Assembly: GCA_964023275.1 (NCBI GenBank)
Contig: OZ029916.1
Location: 41,569,896 to 41,633,895, forward strand
Direction of reading: 5' to 3'
Length of the DNA: 64,000 bases
From: Norana najaformis
Taxonomy: Eukaryota > Annelida > Clitellata > Crassiclitellata > Hormogastridae
A program made the position numbers and the translations under genes. Below are positions 30,201 to 40,496 of the stretch, in pieces; the stretch's first letter is position 1; each line of letters starts with the position of its first letter. Under the pieces are notes generated by a model. That model did no database searches, was not told the DNA's origin, and worked only from the letters and a program-made list of their open reading frames with translations.

Positions 30201-32922
30201 TAACAGTTGTGCGTGAAGGCTTTGATGGAGATTCCTACTTAACCTTTTCGGGAGGGGGGAGGAGTTCGAACTCACACATTCCAACTCACAAGGAGCGCTC
30301 AACCAATCGACTGCTACAATGTCACTACGTAAGTGTCTGCCCTTAGCAGACATTGCTTTGGAGAGCGTAAGCTGTTGGCGTCAAAACGATGTCTGAATAA
30401 AATCCCAAACTGCGACGCTTAATCTTCTTGCTTTTCTGCGGCGTCTCGAAAGAAATTGGCTTACAATCGAATCTATGCAAAGCCTTTTGACGCTCATTAG
30501 CTCACACAAAGAGAATGTTTCCCTTGGCGAGTCTACAGCAACAATGAGGAATTTTTTCACGCACGCTGAATGAGAAGAAGGGTGTAAAATGTTGGTGTAA
30601 AATAGTGTTATGTCGTTAGGTTGCTGTAGTCGTGTTTGCGCCTCAGCTGAATAATCCATCGACCTCAGAACTACTCTTCTGAGGAGCTCCGACAGAGGCG
30701 TGTAAATAAATGTCTTCCATTGACCTTCAAGTTTTTGAGGAGTTTTAACCAATGATATATACTATGTAAGTAGTATAACCTCTTTGGAATTAACAGAGGC
30801 GTGTAAAGAAGGGTGTCGCATTTACCGTATGATTCCGAAGAGTCGCTGCTGAAACGTCTAAACAATACATTTGTAAGTAAGTAAGTAATACATTAATTTT
30901 GTTAACACGCCATATGTTCATCGACTGAGTGAGGAATCGTAGGCAAGTATCACTGCTTCCTTCAATTAATTCAAATTTCAGAATTCAACATGCGAGATTA
31001 TAAAACTCATCAAAGATAAGATATTCTGATACCTCAAAATTCAAAATGAGTGACTCTAAATACTCAGAAATCAAAATGAGGGATCTGAAGACTCAAAATT
31101 GAAAACAAAATGCTGTAAAATCTCAACAATCTAAATGCAATATTCTGCTAACTCATAATTCAAACTTAGTTATTCTTACACCACATTTACACCACTGAAA
31201 TTCCGTGTATGTAGGGGTAGCTGGTTATTTATGTAGCGCCTTTTAAGGAATCTCATGTTTGCTGCGATTCTGTCATCATTCGATGACGTGTATACATCGA
31301 AGTAAGTAAGCAAGTAATCAATGATTTTGTTATCACTCCATCATATCAGTCGGCTGAACGAAGAAGAATCCTGGGTGTGCTATGGGTGGATCTCTAGACC
31401 AGTCAACAAATGCAAGTCGGCACAAGTAATCGTAGTCGTAATCCCGAGATTTATACAGCGCCCAAAGAAAGTCACGTTAGGCAAGTAGGTTTTCAGCCGC
31501 TTAATGAAATGTCACGCGAGATATCACCTCTAGTTGTACCTAAATGCAGGAATCTGAATATTTGTATGGCGCCTTTAAATTACCCCTCAACTAATTAATA
31601 TAAAGCCTTTTTGCCTAGTTAGCTACATCGATAAGTGCGTACGACAAGGAGCCTCTGTGCGTGAGGATCCCAGGTTCGCCTCCCGGTTGTAGCCTATTTC
31701 AGAGATTTAAATCTCGGGCTAGTACGGTCCGTGGACGGGGACCTTAAGTGGTGTGGCGCCCATTCAAACGGACAGCGGTGGTGAAGGATCTCACCCGATA
31801 AATTCATTACAAAATGAGCAGGGTCGAGGCCATACGGTCGCTATATACAAAACCTATAAATTTTTGGAGTCTGGCGGAAACGCCGAGCCTGTCAACGTGC
31901 ATTCTGATTACTTATATAGCGCCTTTTGGAAGCCTCATAAAAGCGCTGAATCGGTATATGTCTTTTTCCGATGGCGTATCCAGGTCGTCTACAACGAATT
32001 CGAGGGTTTCCGTTGCTATGGATATCGAACGGACAAGAATCGGCGCGCAGCGCGCATGTGCAACATCTACGTCAGCTGCCCTCCGCTGAAGCTCGAAGAG
32101 GTGAAGCCGGTAGTCAGCGGAAAGCTCGAAATCTACGGGAACAAGATCGCCGACCGGTGGCGACATCTCGAGGACGCCTTCTACTGGGATCCGGTCTACG
32201 GGCGGATGTTACGTCGCAGCGGAACCTCTTCGGTCGCATCACCCGAGTCACCGAGGGCCATCTCGCCTCACTCCTTCGACAACTTTGGCGCCGAGGACGA
32301 GTCCGGAAGTACGCTGCAGTTGGGCGAATGTCCCTACGTTGACCCACAACATCCGAGACCTACTTTCCCTTCGGCCGAGGATACGCTCAAGGTACTTCTG
32401 GCGGAGAGCGAACGCATCAAGGAGCTGGTCAGCGAAGCGGAGACGAAGGCGCGGATGAGACTGGAAGCCCGAACTAAGCCTGGAAGACAGGGGGAACAAG
32501 ATGCGTCCGCTAGAGCACCTGCCTCATCAGCCGCCGTGCAGTTACAGGTAACGGAAGCTGGGCATGATGTTGGCTTCCCAATGAACTTCGACCTTGAGGC
32601 GGAAGCGAGGAAAGTGTCGGAGTCTCTTAGGAGTGGCGCTCGATCCTCGATCGACGAGGACGAGGAATTCCAGATGCTCGAAAAGGCGTTCAGTGCGCAG
32701 GGGCTCGAATCCAAGCACAAAGCGGGCGACGTATCAGACGGAACCGCAGCAGACAAACAAGACCAGTCAAGCGTGTCGAACGTACTTGAAACCAGTCATC
32801 CAAGCAAACCGCAAGCAACGACACTTGAGGTACCTTCGAGTCCACTGCGCAAGATGCCAAGTTACATCGACCTTTACGACGAGGAGCTCATCGACAGTAA
32901 CAAAGTCTGCTACATGCAATAG
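26835..32922 (+). CDS. EEP-fold (endonuclease/exonuclease/phosphatase) protein, probably catalytically inactive
   Basis: Three-exon model: 26835-27208, 28204-28381, 31984-32922 (374+178+939 nt, 496 aa plus stop). The exon 1 donor CCAAGGT/GTAAGC and exon 2 acceptor TTTTTGTAG split one Val codon in phase, giving KSKV then MDDTSFIAMSW. Residues 14-260 follow an EEP domain in order: SMNFSG (19-25, the usual SWN motif), LFFGQQ (51-56, usual QE), GSQRAFLMYN, FIAMSWF (131-137, related proteins have SWHG), PVVIAGSFR (168-176, usual GDFN), RMCNIYVS (usual R-x-I-D-Y-F) and FYWDPV (250-255, usual D-H-D-P-V). The catalytic Glu, Asp-Asn and Asp-His pairs are therefore replaced; only Asn22 remains. Residues 264-496 form a Ser/Pro-rich tail with a charged helix near 310-350. 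Start: ATG GCG GCC, just after the acceptor at 26797. The exon 2 donor (CAG/GTCGAC) is poor, so that junction is the weakest part. Family assignment rests on recalled motif order, not on a search. Confidence 0.7.
27220..27465 (+). mobile_element. hAT-type MITE, right end truncated
   Basis: Begins CAGTGCTTTTTTCTGG 11 bp after the exon 1 donor site and matches 34446-34680 nearly base for base (GTTCCGGAACTGA, ACATAATTAAAATAACTTAG, CGAAAAAAGGTGC). The right terminal repeat is missing; a minus-strand LINE tail begins at 27464, so later insertion or deletion removed it. Confidence 0.85.
27464..27720 (-). mobile_element. LINE family L 3' end (minus copy)
   Basis: CGTAATCATAATCCCGAGAT, CAGCTTATTCACAGGCGTTC, GATCCAAGAGTCAGGC and GGTGGTGTTTGGGATTGGAG: the reverse complement of the 3' end of the LINE at 40497-41540. 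It forms an inverted pair with the next entry inside intron 1. Confidence 0.85.
27790..28087 (+). mobile_element. LINE family L 3' end (plus copy)
   Basis: CCTCAAAACTGAAAACAGC, TCCTATCCTGATTCCTCC, CTTTCCGCTCCAATTCCCAA, GACTGAGCGCCTATGAATAA and GTAGAAATCTCAAGTTTACGATTACGA. Same order as 41275-41530. Inverted relative to 27464-27720. Confidence 0.85.
28204..28381 (+). other. EEP-like gene, exon 2
   Basis: Acceptor GTCGTTTTTGTAG. Codes residues 125-184: FIAMSWF strand, an amphipathic helix LNLLRKLLSFTANL, then PVVIAGSFRLSLEDVKQ. The frame runs on into the ATCC microsatellite, which is intron, so the exon must end before it. The phase-correct donor is CAG/GTCGAC at 28382. Confidence 0.6.
28420..28860. 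repeat. ATCC/GTCC/ATTC tetranucleotide tract in intron 2
   Basis: CATTCATTC at left, a pure (GTCC)n of about 14 units (28597-28651), TTCC and ATCC runs, and a second GTCC run at 28828-28849. The three long overlapping frames across it are artefacts. Confidence 0.95.
29096..29170 (+). mobile_element. tRNA-like SINE head
   Basis: AGCAATGGCCTAGGGGTTAA resembles an A box; GTTGACGGTTCACATCCGC carries a B box. It is followed at once by a minus-strand LINE L tail. Confidence 0.5.
29176..29435 (-). mobile_element. LINE family L 3' end
   Basis: CGTAATCGTAATCG, AGATTTCTACAGCGCCCAAC, CAGCTTATTCACAAGCGCCC and GGTGGTGTTTGGGATTGGAG, as in the other minus copies (13156, 27464, 37690). Confidence 0.85.
29436..30134. 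other. No gene recognised (intron 2 of the EEP-like gene)
   Basis: Unclassified intronic sequence. Short degenerate blocks such as GTAGCCCCTTTGAAAACCCT (29734 on) are old retroelement tail boxes. Confidence 0.5.
30135..30335 (-). mobile_element. SINE family G
   Basis: Minus strand: tRNA-like head at right, GAATGTGTGAGTTCGAACTC as B box region, body with CGCCATCGAATGATGCTTTG and tail GGCGCTTCATAAAAAC. Block order as at 52270-52457. Confidence 0.6.
30870..30945 (-). mobile_element. SINE family D 3' fragment
   Basis: (GTAA)n then TTGTTAACACGCCATATGTT, CATCGACTGAGTGAGGAATC. Another fragment follows at 31298-31375. Confidence 0.65.
31424..31490 (-). mobile_element. Short LINE L tail fragment
   Basis: AATCGTAGTCGTAATCCCGA, TTTATACAGCGCCCAAAGAA, CACGTTAGGC. 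Confidence 0.6.
31611..31860 (+). mobile_element. SINE family K, copy 2
   Basis: GTGCGTGAGGATCCCAGG with TTCGCCTCCCGG, CAGAGATTTAAATCTCGGGC, CATTCAAACGGACAGCGG and CTCACCCGATAAATTCATTA, in the order seen at 590-840. It lies just upstream of coding exon 3, and the coding frame of that exon happens to stay open back through it to 31753. Confidence 0.75.
31984..32922 (+). other. EEP-like gene, last coding exon
   Basis: GC-rich exon of 313 codons including the TAG stop. Acceptor CGATGGCGTATCCAG (31969-31983); a second in-phase acceptor candidate, ATTCGAG, ends at 32004. Codes the end of the fold (GFRCYGYRTDKN, RMCNIYVSCPPLKLEEVK, FYWDPVYG) and then the tail: SSVASPESPRAISP, a helical SAEDTLKVLLAESERIKELV, and acidic/Ser-rich blocks to the C-terminus SNKVCYMQ. 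The unspliced frame begins 77 codons earlier inside a SINE; that part is not expected to be protein. Confidence 0.75.
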
Positions 32923-33182
32923 AACATGGTCAGACATCCGTACATCCAATCAACGCCTTCGCGAGGTCCTCGCAAAAGGGGCTATATAAATGTCGTGATG
33001 TATCCAACATCACTCGGAATCGAACCGCGGACATTGCAGAGCGATGCGAAAATTGTACAGTAGGCTTAAATTAAGGGCTTAGAGGTCACTGCCTCATGTA
33101 ACTAATCAGCAATAATTAACTAATTAAGACAACGGATAAGTTTGTTATGTGCTAGTTTTGTTAAGATTCAATTTCTTTCGTC

Positions 33183-33188
33183 AATAAA
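33183..33188 (+). promoter_or_regulatory. Poly(A) signal candidate for the EEP-like gene
   Basis: AATAAA 261 bp after the stop codon. The presumed 3' UTR carries a retroelement tail box (GGGGCTATATAAATGTCG at 32979-32996). Confidence 0.5.
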
Positions 33189-33304
33189 CCCATTTGCTCA
33201 ATGCCGAGTACTTTAGCATCTAATAGTTTCTACAAAAACTAACCACTTGCTCTAAGAAAGGATAGAACATGGGACATCTCTACTTTACTTACTTACACCA
33301 ATAG

Positions 33305-33475
33305 CCTTGTGTCCTACGGCCCTGGCGCTATAGAATTTTATAGGTCAGATCAGATCCTTAAGATCATATTAAACTAAATTGCTTAGATTGAATTTCATAG
33401 AATGGATCCTGGATTTTATATGGGATATGAGATGGGATTAGATTATAGATCAAAGATCAGATCAGATGGATTAAG
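33305..33475 (+). repeat. Retroelement tail with AGATC pentamers
   Basis: CGGCCCTGGCGCTATAGAAT box followed by decayed AGATC/AGATTA pentamers. Confidence 0.55.
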
Positions 33476-33794
33476 GTGAATGTTGTGCATATGCATTATA
33501 AGTTGTTCAGATCGCATTAGAATCCGTCCATCGTATTTACTAAACGACAAGACAGAAATCTTGCCCTAGAATTGGACAAACAGCAGAACAGAGGTCGTCC
33601 GCACAGGATGTCACCAAAGAATGACCTACTTTGGACCCCTCCCTCCCCTTATCCGCATCAGCTTGCATTTGCAACTGTCTTGTCTTGAACTGCCCTCAAG
33701 CCGAGAGGACTGCCTGTGCACCATGGACAACTTTGTGTCGTCTGCTTCTGTCCCTCGTCTCTTCTAATAACTGGTCGAATGATAATTCAAAACT

Positions 33795-33925
33795 GTCAAA
33801 TTTCATCCATCCATCCATCCACCCAGTCACCCATCCATCCTTTCATCTCTTCATACTTCCATCCATCAATCTACACACCCGCCATCGAACCATCCACCCA
33901 TCCGTCCAGTCACATACTCACCTCT
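33795..33925. repeat. ATCC tetranucleotide tract
   Basis: Imperfect CATCCATC and CACC units. Confidence 0.85.
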
Positions 33926-34249
33926 TGTGAACTACGATTTCGGAACTTGAACCACGGACCTGAGATATGCCTCTGGTACTGAAAAGTGTACTGCTCCATG
34001 AACTCCTGACCCTAGCGACATCAACCAAACTACAGTCAGACGGCCTTCGCATTCGTATCACGCCCTTCCCCTCTTCCCCAAGGAGGTCCTGACCCGTGCA
34101 TCAGGCGAGGCGTGAATTTTAGGAATAGCTGTCGATAAAAAGAAACTTTAAAGCCAATGGAAACGAGACTAGTGCTTGAAAGCTCTCGGTAATTCGATCA
34201 TCCATAAACGCTGATGAATTCATTCGGTAAGATTCATTCGTCCACTGAT

Positions 34250-34395
34250 GCGTTTATCTCGCAATTTATTTATTAATTTGCTTTTTAAATTCGTTCGTTC
34301 AATTGTTTATTTATTAAACTATTCGTTCGTTCGTTCGTTCATTTATTTATTCTCTCATTCATTTACTAACTCATTCATTTATTCTTTCATCAATT
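34250..34395. repeat. ATTC/TTCG/ATTT tetranucleotide tract
   Basis: Imperfect ATTT, TTCG (four pure units near 34324-34339) and ATTC units. Confidence 0.8.
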
Positions 34396-34445
34396 TCATT
34401 TTTTATTATTTTTTTCAACAACTATCCATTTAACTGTATTAGCAC

Positions 34446-34703
34446 CAGTGCTTTTTTCTAGAAAAAAAGGTTCCGGAACTGAATTAGGGAATTTTGTTAT
34501 AAAATTTCATTATTGTTTTTAATCAATAAACACTGAAAACAGTGTAAAGTTGTAAACACTGAAACTGAATTAAAATAAGTTACATTATATCACATAATTA
34601 AAATAACTTAGTAACACAATTCTTTTATTAAAAACTAAACTATTTTTTATTGGCCGAAAAAAGGTGCTGGAACGTTTCGGAGCGTTCTTCTGAAAAAGTA
34701 CTG
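34446..34703 (+). mobile_element. hAT-superfamily MITE with intact target-site duplication
   Basis: 258-bp non-coding element flanked by a perfect 8-bp direct repeat ATTAGCAC (34438-34445 and 34704-34711). Ends CAGTGCTTTTTTC and GAAAAAGTACTG are inverted repeats with one mismatch and one length difference; CAGTG termini with 8-bp duplications are hAT hallmarks. Subterminal AAAAAAGGTTCCGGAAC and GAAAAAAGGTGCTGGAACG blocks face each other. It has no open frame, so it needs a transposase in trans. The second copy is at 27220-27465. Confidence 0.9.
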
Positions 34704-34914
34704 ATTAGCACTAAGTACCACCTCCTTGGAACCACATAACTCTGTAGTAAGTCCAGCCACTTGGCACATGTGCTTTCGCATGAGTAAACTGCTGACTTGA
34801 TCCTTCGACCAACTGACTCCCATGCTCCTCAAAATGGACGTCTTACCATATAATTCTCTCAAAGAGATTTATAAATTTCGCGTTACCACTCCTGAAGGGA
34901 TTGATAACACCGAG

Positions 34915-35053
34915 CATATCTTTTCAACTTGATGTTGTCTGTCCATGTCATCTTACATCTTCCTTGAACTCAGGATCCAGGCATTGTGCTTTAGATGACT
35001 GCTTTCTCTAGGCAGTCTCCACTCTTCCGCAGCGCATGCCCAAAGTATGAAAG
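34915..35053 (-). pseudogene. LINE C-terminal fragment
   Basis: Minus strand: LSYFGHALRKSGDCLEKAVI, stop, STMPGS, stop, then TWTDNIK. It matches the R-Y-F-G-H-V-x-R-K-x-x-x-x-L-E-K, M-x-G-x-R, W-x-D-N-I-x-x-W series of one animal LINE group. Two in-frame stops; a different family from 1466-1927. Confidence 0.8.
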
Positions 35054-36155
35054 TTTCCATTTGGCGTAACACACCATTCTCTTTATGGATGTCCACACTC
35101 CAACATAGTATACTGAAGTCTAGATCTGTAGCAAAACTTCAAATTCAGGTCCTTTTTCTACTTCATCAGGCTCTGAACGGGCTCCCCTTTCAGATTTGTG
35201 CCTGGGTCATGGCAGTTACGGGAACATGGTTACGCTACTGAATGGTCTAGATCCGTCAGCCGTCAGACTGAAGTAAGCGTTTAAGACACAGACTGTACTG
35301 AAATAACTACACATACGAAGTTTAGCTATTGACAGACATCTGTATTGAGTACAAGCTCTGTTGTCTGCATTTGGGTGAGCCCCTCCCTCTCTTTGCAAAC
35401 ATCCTTAATGGATGATCCCACGCATCTTTTCCGGAGCTGTTTTTGACGGTAAAGTAGCATTCCTTCCAAATAGTCACTGAGACTGAATTGTGAGTTTCAC
35501 ATCACAATGCACCTAAAGGATTCGAGCTGCACAGCCAGGATTCTAACCCTGTGCACAGAGTTGTAAGGTAAAACCATTAGCAATCTGCTCAAAATATTAT
35601 TAAGCATAAAACTGTGTATAGAAAAACAGTATGGAATTCACGCACCTCTTTAGACACAATTAATCTGACTTCTATAGAGCCATCATGGTAATGCAAAGAG
35701 CATCACTTGATGGTCATGTCAAGCAAAGCTGTAGTAAAACTCATAACACACTGCTCCATCTGATATTTGCTTAAAATTCGTGACTACTAAACAAGAATGG
35801 CTTTTCATATTACATCAGCACAAAAGCCTCCGTCTCGTGCACAAGTCTAAAATGCCTGTGAGAAAGCTTAGTGCAGTCCAAACGAATTGTCTAAACTTTT
35901 GCCAAATCACAGGCATTTCAAAACAGAGTTTTCAAGAGGATGAAAGAAATCCAACTGTGCAAAGAAATGTTGCCTGAATGCACGAGAATCAGAAAGAACA
36001 CGTTTTGGATTTCAGCCAAAACCAACATCACATCAACAAAGCCTGTGACTCTCTGATGAAATCAGCTGCTCGTGTTAAACCCTCTGGATCTGGATCTGAA
36101 ATTTACCTACAAAGGAAAAAACTACAGCATCACTGCCACAGAATACCTCATCAAC
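35054..36155. other. No gene recognised
   Basis: Unclassified, with a family A tail at 35650-35720 (GACTTCTATAGAGCCATCAT). Short frames at 35047-35241, 35780-35977 and 35978-36184 match nothing recognised. Confidence 0.5.
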
Positions 36156-36159
36156 AACA

Positions 36160-36345
36160 TCATAATCATCATCATTATAACTGATTATAATTATCACAAT
36201 TATTTTAATCATAATTTTAATTATCAAAATGGTTATCATGATTATAACTATTTAAATGCTTACAACTTTTATAATCGTAATTATTATGATGACCATAATT
36301 ATAATTACCAAAATGATCATGATCATTATAAGAATAACAACTGCC
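36160..36345. repeat. ATA/ATT-rich degenerate trinucleotide region
   Basis: CATCATAATCATCATCATT then TTATAATTATCA-like units with palindromic ATGATCATGATCATTAT near 36313. The Asn/Tyr-rich frame is an artefact. Confidence 0.7.
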
Positions 36346-37689
36346 AGTGTCATTATCATCTTAAAGGTCTTCTTTTGTTGATTTTGAAGTTGAAAGGCTG
36401 CCAACGGATATCACTTTGACACTGCATTTATCCAGTAGTTTCTTTCTCTCTCGTTTGGCAGTGCCACTGGGTTTCAACTCGGGTCTTATGAATGCTTATT
36501 GATTTTACCAGAAGTAATCATTGACTGATACATTATACAGTGCTACAGCAGCATTATTAAAGTTTTCTCATTAGATAAGATTAGATTAGATAACTATTCC
36601 ATAAACATAGCAAGTAAACACAAATAAGAAGCTCAACACCAGAGGTCACTCACAGGCTGGCATTACGGTCACTTCAGCCGTCACAATCGAGATGATTCCA
36701 AAATTTGCCAGTGCTCCACGAATCAGTCCACACGGAAAGGCCAAATACTACAAGATCCAGTAAGACAATATCACAAAGAATTAGTGACAAATAACTGAAT
36801 TATCTTCATTTCAAAATTATAATTTTAAAAACTCAGAAATTCAAAACGACAGATCTGAAGACTCAAAATCGAAAATGAAATGTTGTAAAAGCTCAACTAT
36901 CTAAGTGCAATATTCTGATAACTCATAGTTCATTCTAAAAGCTCATAATTCAAAATTAGATATTCTAAAAATCAAAGCTTCTGGAGATTGAACCTTTGGT
37001 GCCAATTCAATGAACTGTTTGCTGTTTGACATCTGCGTTAACAATTTGAATCGATTTTCTTGAAGAACAAAAACTCCCTAAAAGAGAAAAACAAACTTTC
37101 AGTTATTTATCAGAAAGTAACATCTGCAAATGCAACTGTCTGGTGTCCAAGCACACTAAATGTTGCTCACTGCCAAATAATTTTGTTGACTCATAAAGCC
37201 TATAACTTTTTGACTACATTATTGTCTGCTTTTTCCAGCCATTACTACTAATTTTCAGCTAGAGGAAGTAAACTCGTTAAAAAAAATGACCTTGTAATAG
37301 GGCAGTTCTTAATGCATCTCCCGAAGGCAGCATTTTAACGAGTTTCTAGTGTACATACATACATACACTGTACATACATGCATACGTAATACTTAGAACA
37401 CTGACAACACTAACTCAACACACATTTAGAGCTATGGAAAACTGTTTATTTCGCTTATAAAGAAATAGCCACCTGGAATAAAAGTATACAGAGCAGAGAA
37501 CAAAATCAAAAAACACGAGTTTTGGTGAACCTGGTGATTTGTGCGGAGGTTATCGATTTGTTTCTTGTAGAGAGCAGACCAGAAATCCTTACAGATGAAT
37601 TTCATTGTGTCCAGCTCATCCTTAAACCGCGGCGTATCTTTTGTGAAACTGATAATGCAAAAAACAACAGAAAATCACAGTCAACATTC

Positions 37690-37960
37690 GTTAATCGTAA
37701 TCACAATCGTAAACTCAAGATTTATGTGGCATCCAGTTAAGGCTAAGCCATGGGAACCAGCTTATTCACAGGCGCTCAGTAAAAACAAAATCGATTGGCA
37801 ACAATGGTTTGGTTCCAAGTCAAGATCCAAGAGTCAGGCAGGCACACAGTCAGAATAATATGACTACAGTGGATGGTGTTTGAATCGAAGCAGCAAGCTT
37901 GAAAAGGGAAAGAGGAAGAATAAGGATAGGAATGTTTTCAGTTTTGAATGAAAAGTCCTG
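37690..37960 (-). mobile_element. LINE family L 3' end
   Basis: CGTAATCACAATCGTAAACTC, CAGCTTATTCACAGGCGCTC, AAATCGATTGGCAACAATGG, GATCCAAGAGTCAGGCAGG, then the QVFHSRLK-coding block in reverse (GTTTTCAGTTTTGAATGAAA). Confidence 0.85.
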
Positions 37961-38749
37961 TGTAGAGATTGGTTACTACTGGCATAATTTAAAATCCAGC
38001 GGTAGGCTCCTGTGCACATGCAGAACATAAACCAACATATTCTACACCCTGGTTCTCTGCCAGTTGATTGTTGTAATGCCAGTGACTTATTTTCTTGATC
38101 ATTTAAAAATCTGGTAGTTATGTCACCAAATGCTAAAAATAATATCAAAATTTACTTTCTTGTTCATTTCACAAATCTTGCATCTTAAAATGTCAGTGAA
38201 TTCTAAAAATAAATAAGAATACTGAACATAAATTAACATTTACTGGGGAAAATGAGAAATTTAACAGGGCTTCTAAAAACCAATAGAACCTGAAAAACAG
38301 TAAACATATTTCAATAGCACCTCAGAAAGATCCTTAAAAGGCGCTATATGATTGTCCAGAACTACAAGTGTGCAAGCACAAAATTTAAGTCAGAATGAAA
38401 TAAAACCAGTACCGTTCAACTAGGCTTTGGCCAACTCGAAATCCTAGCGACTCCAGTTTTGACAAAGAATTTTCCTAAAATATTCAAATACAAAGTAGAA
38501 GGCAGAGTTAATATCTGATGGGCACAGACCAATTGCAGTGACCCACGCAACTTATAAGAAAGCATGATGCAATACATTTCCAAAACATTTTCTGCTACTC
38601 TTACTTAAATCGAACCTTTTAATATGGTGGTCACTAGGCTCTGTCGAATGATTTTTATTGCTAATCAGTAACTTCTGTTGCACAAGGAATCAACCGATGG
38701 TTCACCAAAGCCAAGCTGCAATCAGGTCAATGTCCATAAAGTCAGTCTG
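37961..38749. other. No gene recognised
   Basis: AT-rich sequence with one tail box (TTAAAAGGCGCTATATGATTG, about 38335-38355). Confidence 0.5.
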
Positions 38750-39250
38750 CTATGACAGGGAGACAGCCTATGGTGGATAAACAATTTGAAAAAGGTAAAT
38801 TTTAAGTTGAGAATGAAATGACACAAGCCACTGAGCAGAACAAACAGATACAGGGAGATAGTTCCAAAATCTAGGTCCAGCAACCGAAAACGCTCATTCA
38901 ACAAGAACAGTTCTAGTCTTAAATACCACCAGAGAAAGGCAATAAGATCATCTGGTTGAATAACGATAAGTCTGCGGAATGAAGACTGATTTAAAGCACA
39001 TTTCAATGTTTTATAAACTACAAGCCCCAATCGATACAACAGGTAGCCAATGCAAAGATTTATGCACAGAGGTTCTATGTTTATATTTGGACATATTAGT
39101 TATGGCTCTAGCTAAGTATTTTTAAATTCTTTGGAGTTTCTGTATGTTTGACTCACTGTGACAAATCAAATGTTTGTGATACCAACAAGAAGTGAGTTAC
39201 AATTATCAAGGAGATTGGAGACCAATGCGTTTGCCAAAGAAATCCTAGAA
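38750..39250 (-). pseudogene. CR1/L2-like LINE C-terminal fragment (family C)
   Basis: Minus strand: ANALVSNLLDNCNSLLVGIT, then LYRLGLVVYKTLKC, AFSVAGPRFWNYLPVSV, SAQWLVSFHSQLKIYLFQI and YPP stop. Same landmarks as the LINE at 21482 but clearly another family. Several frameshifts and stops. A shorter copy lies in a RALGAPA intron at 56510-56700. Confidence 0.85.
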
Positions 39251-39540
39251 GAAATTGGTACATAATGCCTAATTTTGCGTATGTCACGAATATACAAGTA
39301 TGACGATTTACAGATACCATCTACAGTGTCGGTGAGACAAAAACAATGCCCAAGTTACTAGCCGCATCAGGAATCTCAACAAGTGAGTCACCCAGCTTTA
39401 AGGATTTCAGCCATTCAAACTTCTTAAGTTACTGTGGAGTACCCAGTCCTCGATGGGTTAAAGGGAGTTACTTTTCCCTCATTTTCTCAATTTTAAATAC
39501 AATCCACCTAACATCTCCTCTCCCTTCTCTTTCTGGTCTT

Positions 39541-39690
39541 CTGGCAACCGGACTTGTTTCTTGACACGGCATCTTTGGACACCCCCACTGACTTGATGCA
39601 GCGCTCGTGAATAAGCTGGAGCCCTACGCTTAGCTTTTAAGTAGCGCTTTAGCAATGTCGAGTTTATGATTACAATTATTGTACCACTCT
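39541..39690 (+). mobile_element. LINE-L-related 3' tail
   Basis: GACTTGATGCAGCGCTCGTG, AATAAGCTGGAGCCCTACGC, TTAGCTTTTAAGTAGCGCTT, then GAGTTTATGATTACAATTAT. Pair of 18541-18690. Confidence 0.7.
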
Positions 39691-40496
39691 ATCAGGCGCA
39701 GTAAAGTTAAACAAATCGAGCAGAGTTATCAATACTGACCATCCCCGAAATACACCCCATCAGTCCCTCATCCTAAGTAGTTGTTCTTACTTCCGGTTTA
39801 GAAACCACTGCCCCATAAGTTATTCTAGGCATGAGACGCGTCAACTACATGTATGCTTTGAGTCTGTTGGGACATATTTTAAACATAAAGACATTAAGAC
39901 TAATTATTCCACTAAGCATAGCATTTAAGGTGTTTTTAACATAACCTAATCAGTTAGTAACCTTTTCTTCGTCGCTCACTGATCCACAAATGATTTCTAC
40001 AATTTCCATATGAAGAAACTCAAACACGTCATCCGCCATTTTAACTTTTATTTACATCTCGATTAACGTAGATAGCACAGGATTCTTGAACGCCACCAAG
40101 CGGTTGACTAAATGTTAATGTCATGCAATTTGAATCTTTGAAGTTTACCAGCGCCACACGAAAACTGCGTCACGAAGATCAGTTTATTCGCCGGCGGTTA
40201 ATCAGATTAAGTTCGCGAGAGCCATATCGATTGGTCAGTTTCGGTGCCAGGTTGAAATCCTCAGAGATCGAGCTGAGATCAAGTGATTACTACGATGCTT
40301 GCTGACTACTGGACAGCCACTCTCACTGGGCCCATAGATAACCACCGTGTTGTATTATTATTATTATCTGCCGTGGTGGGAATTCATGCCCACCCACCTC
40401 AGGTGGTACAACAGTTCAACGCACTAACCACTGGCCTATCGGACTAAATTCCATTGAAACCCAGCTTCCTAAAGTCAGCATCACCGTATAATTTGT

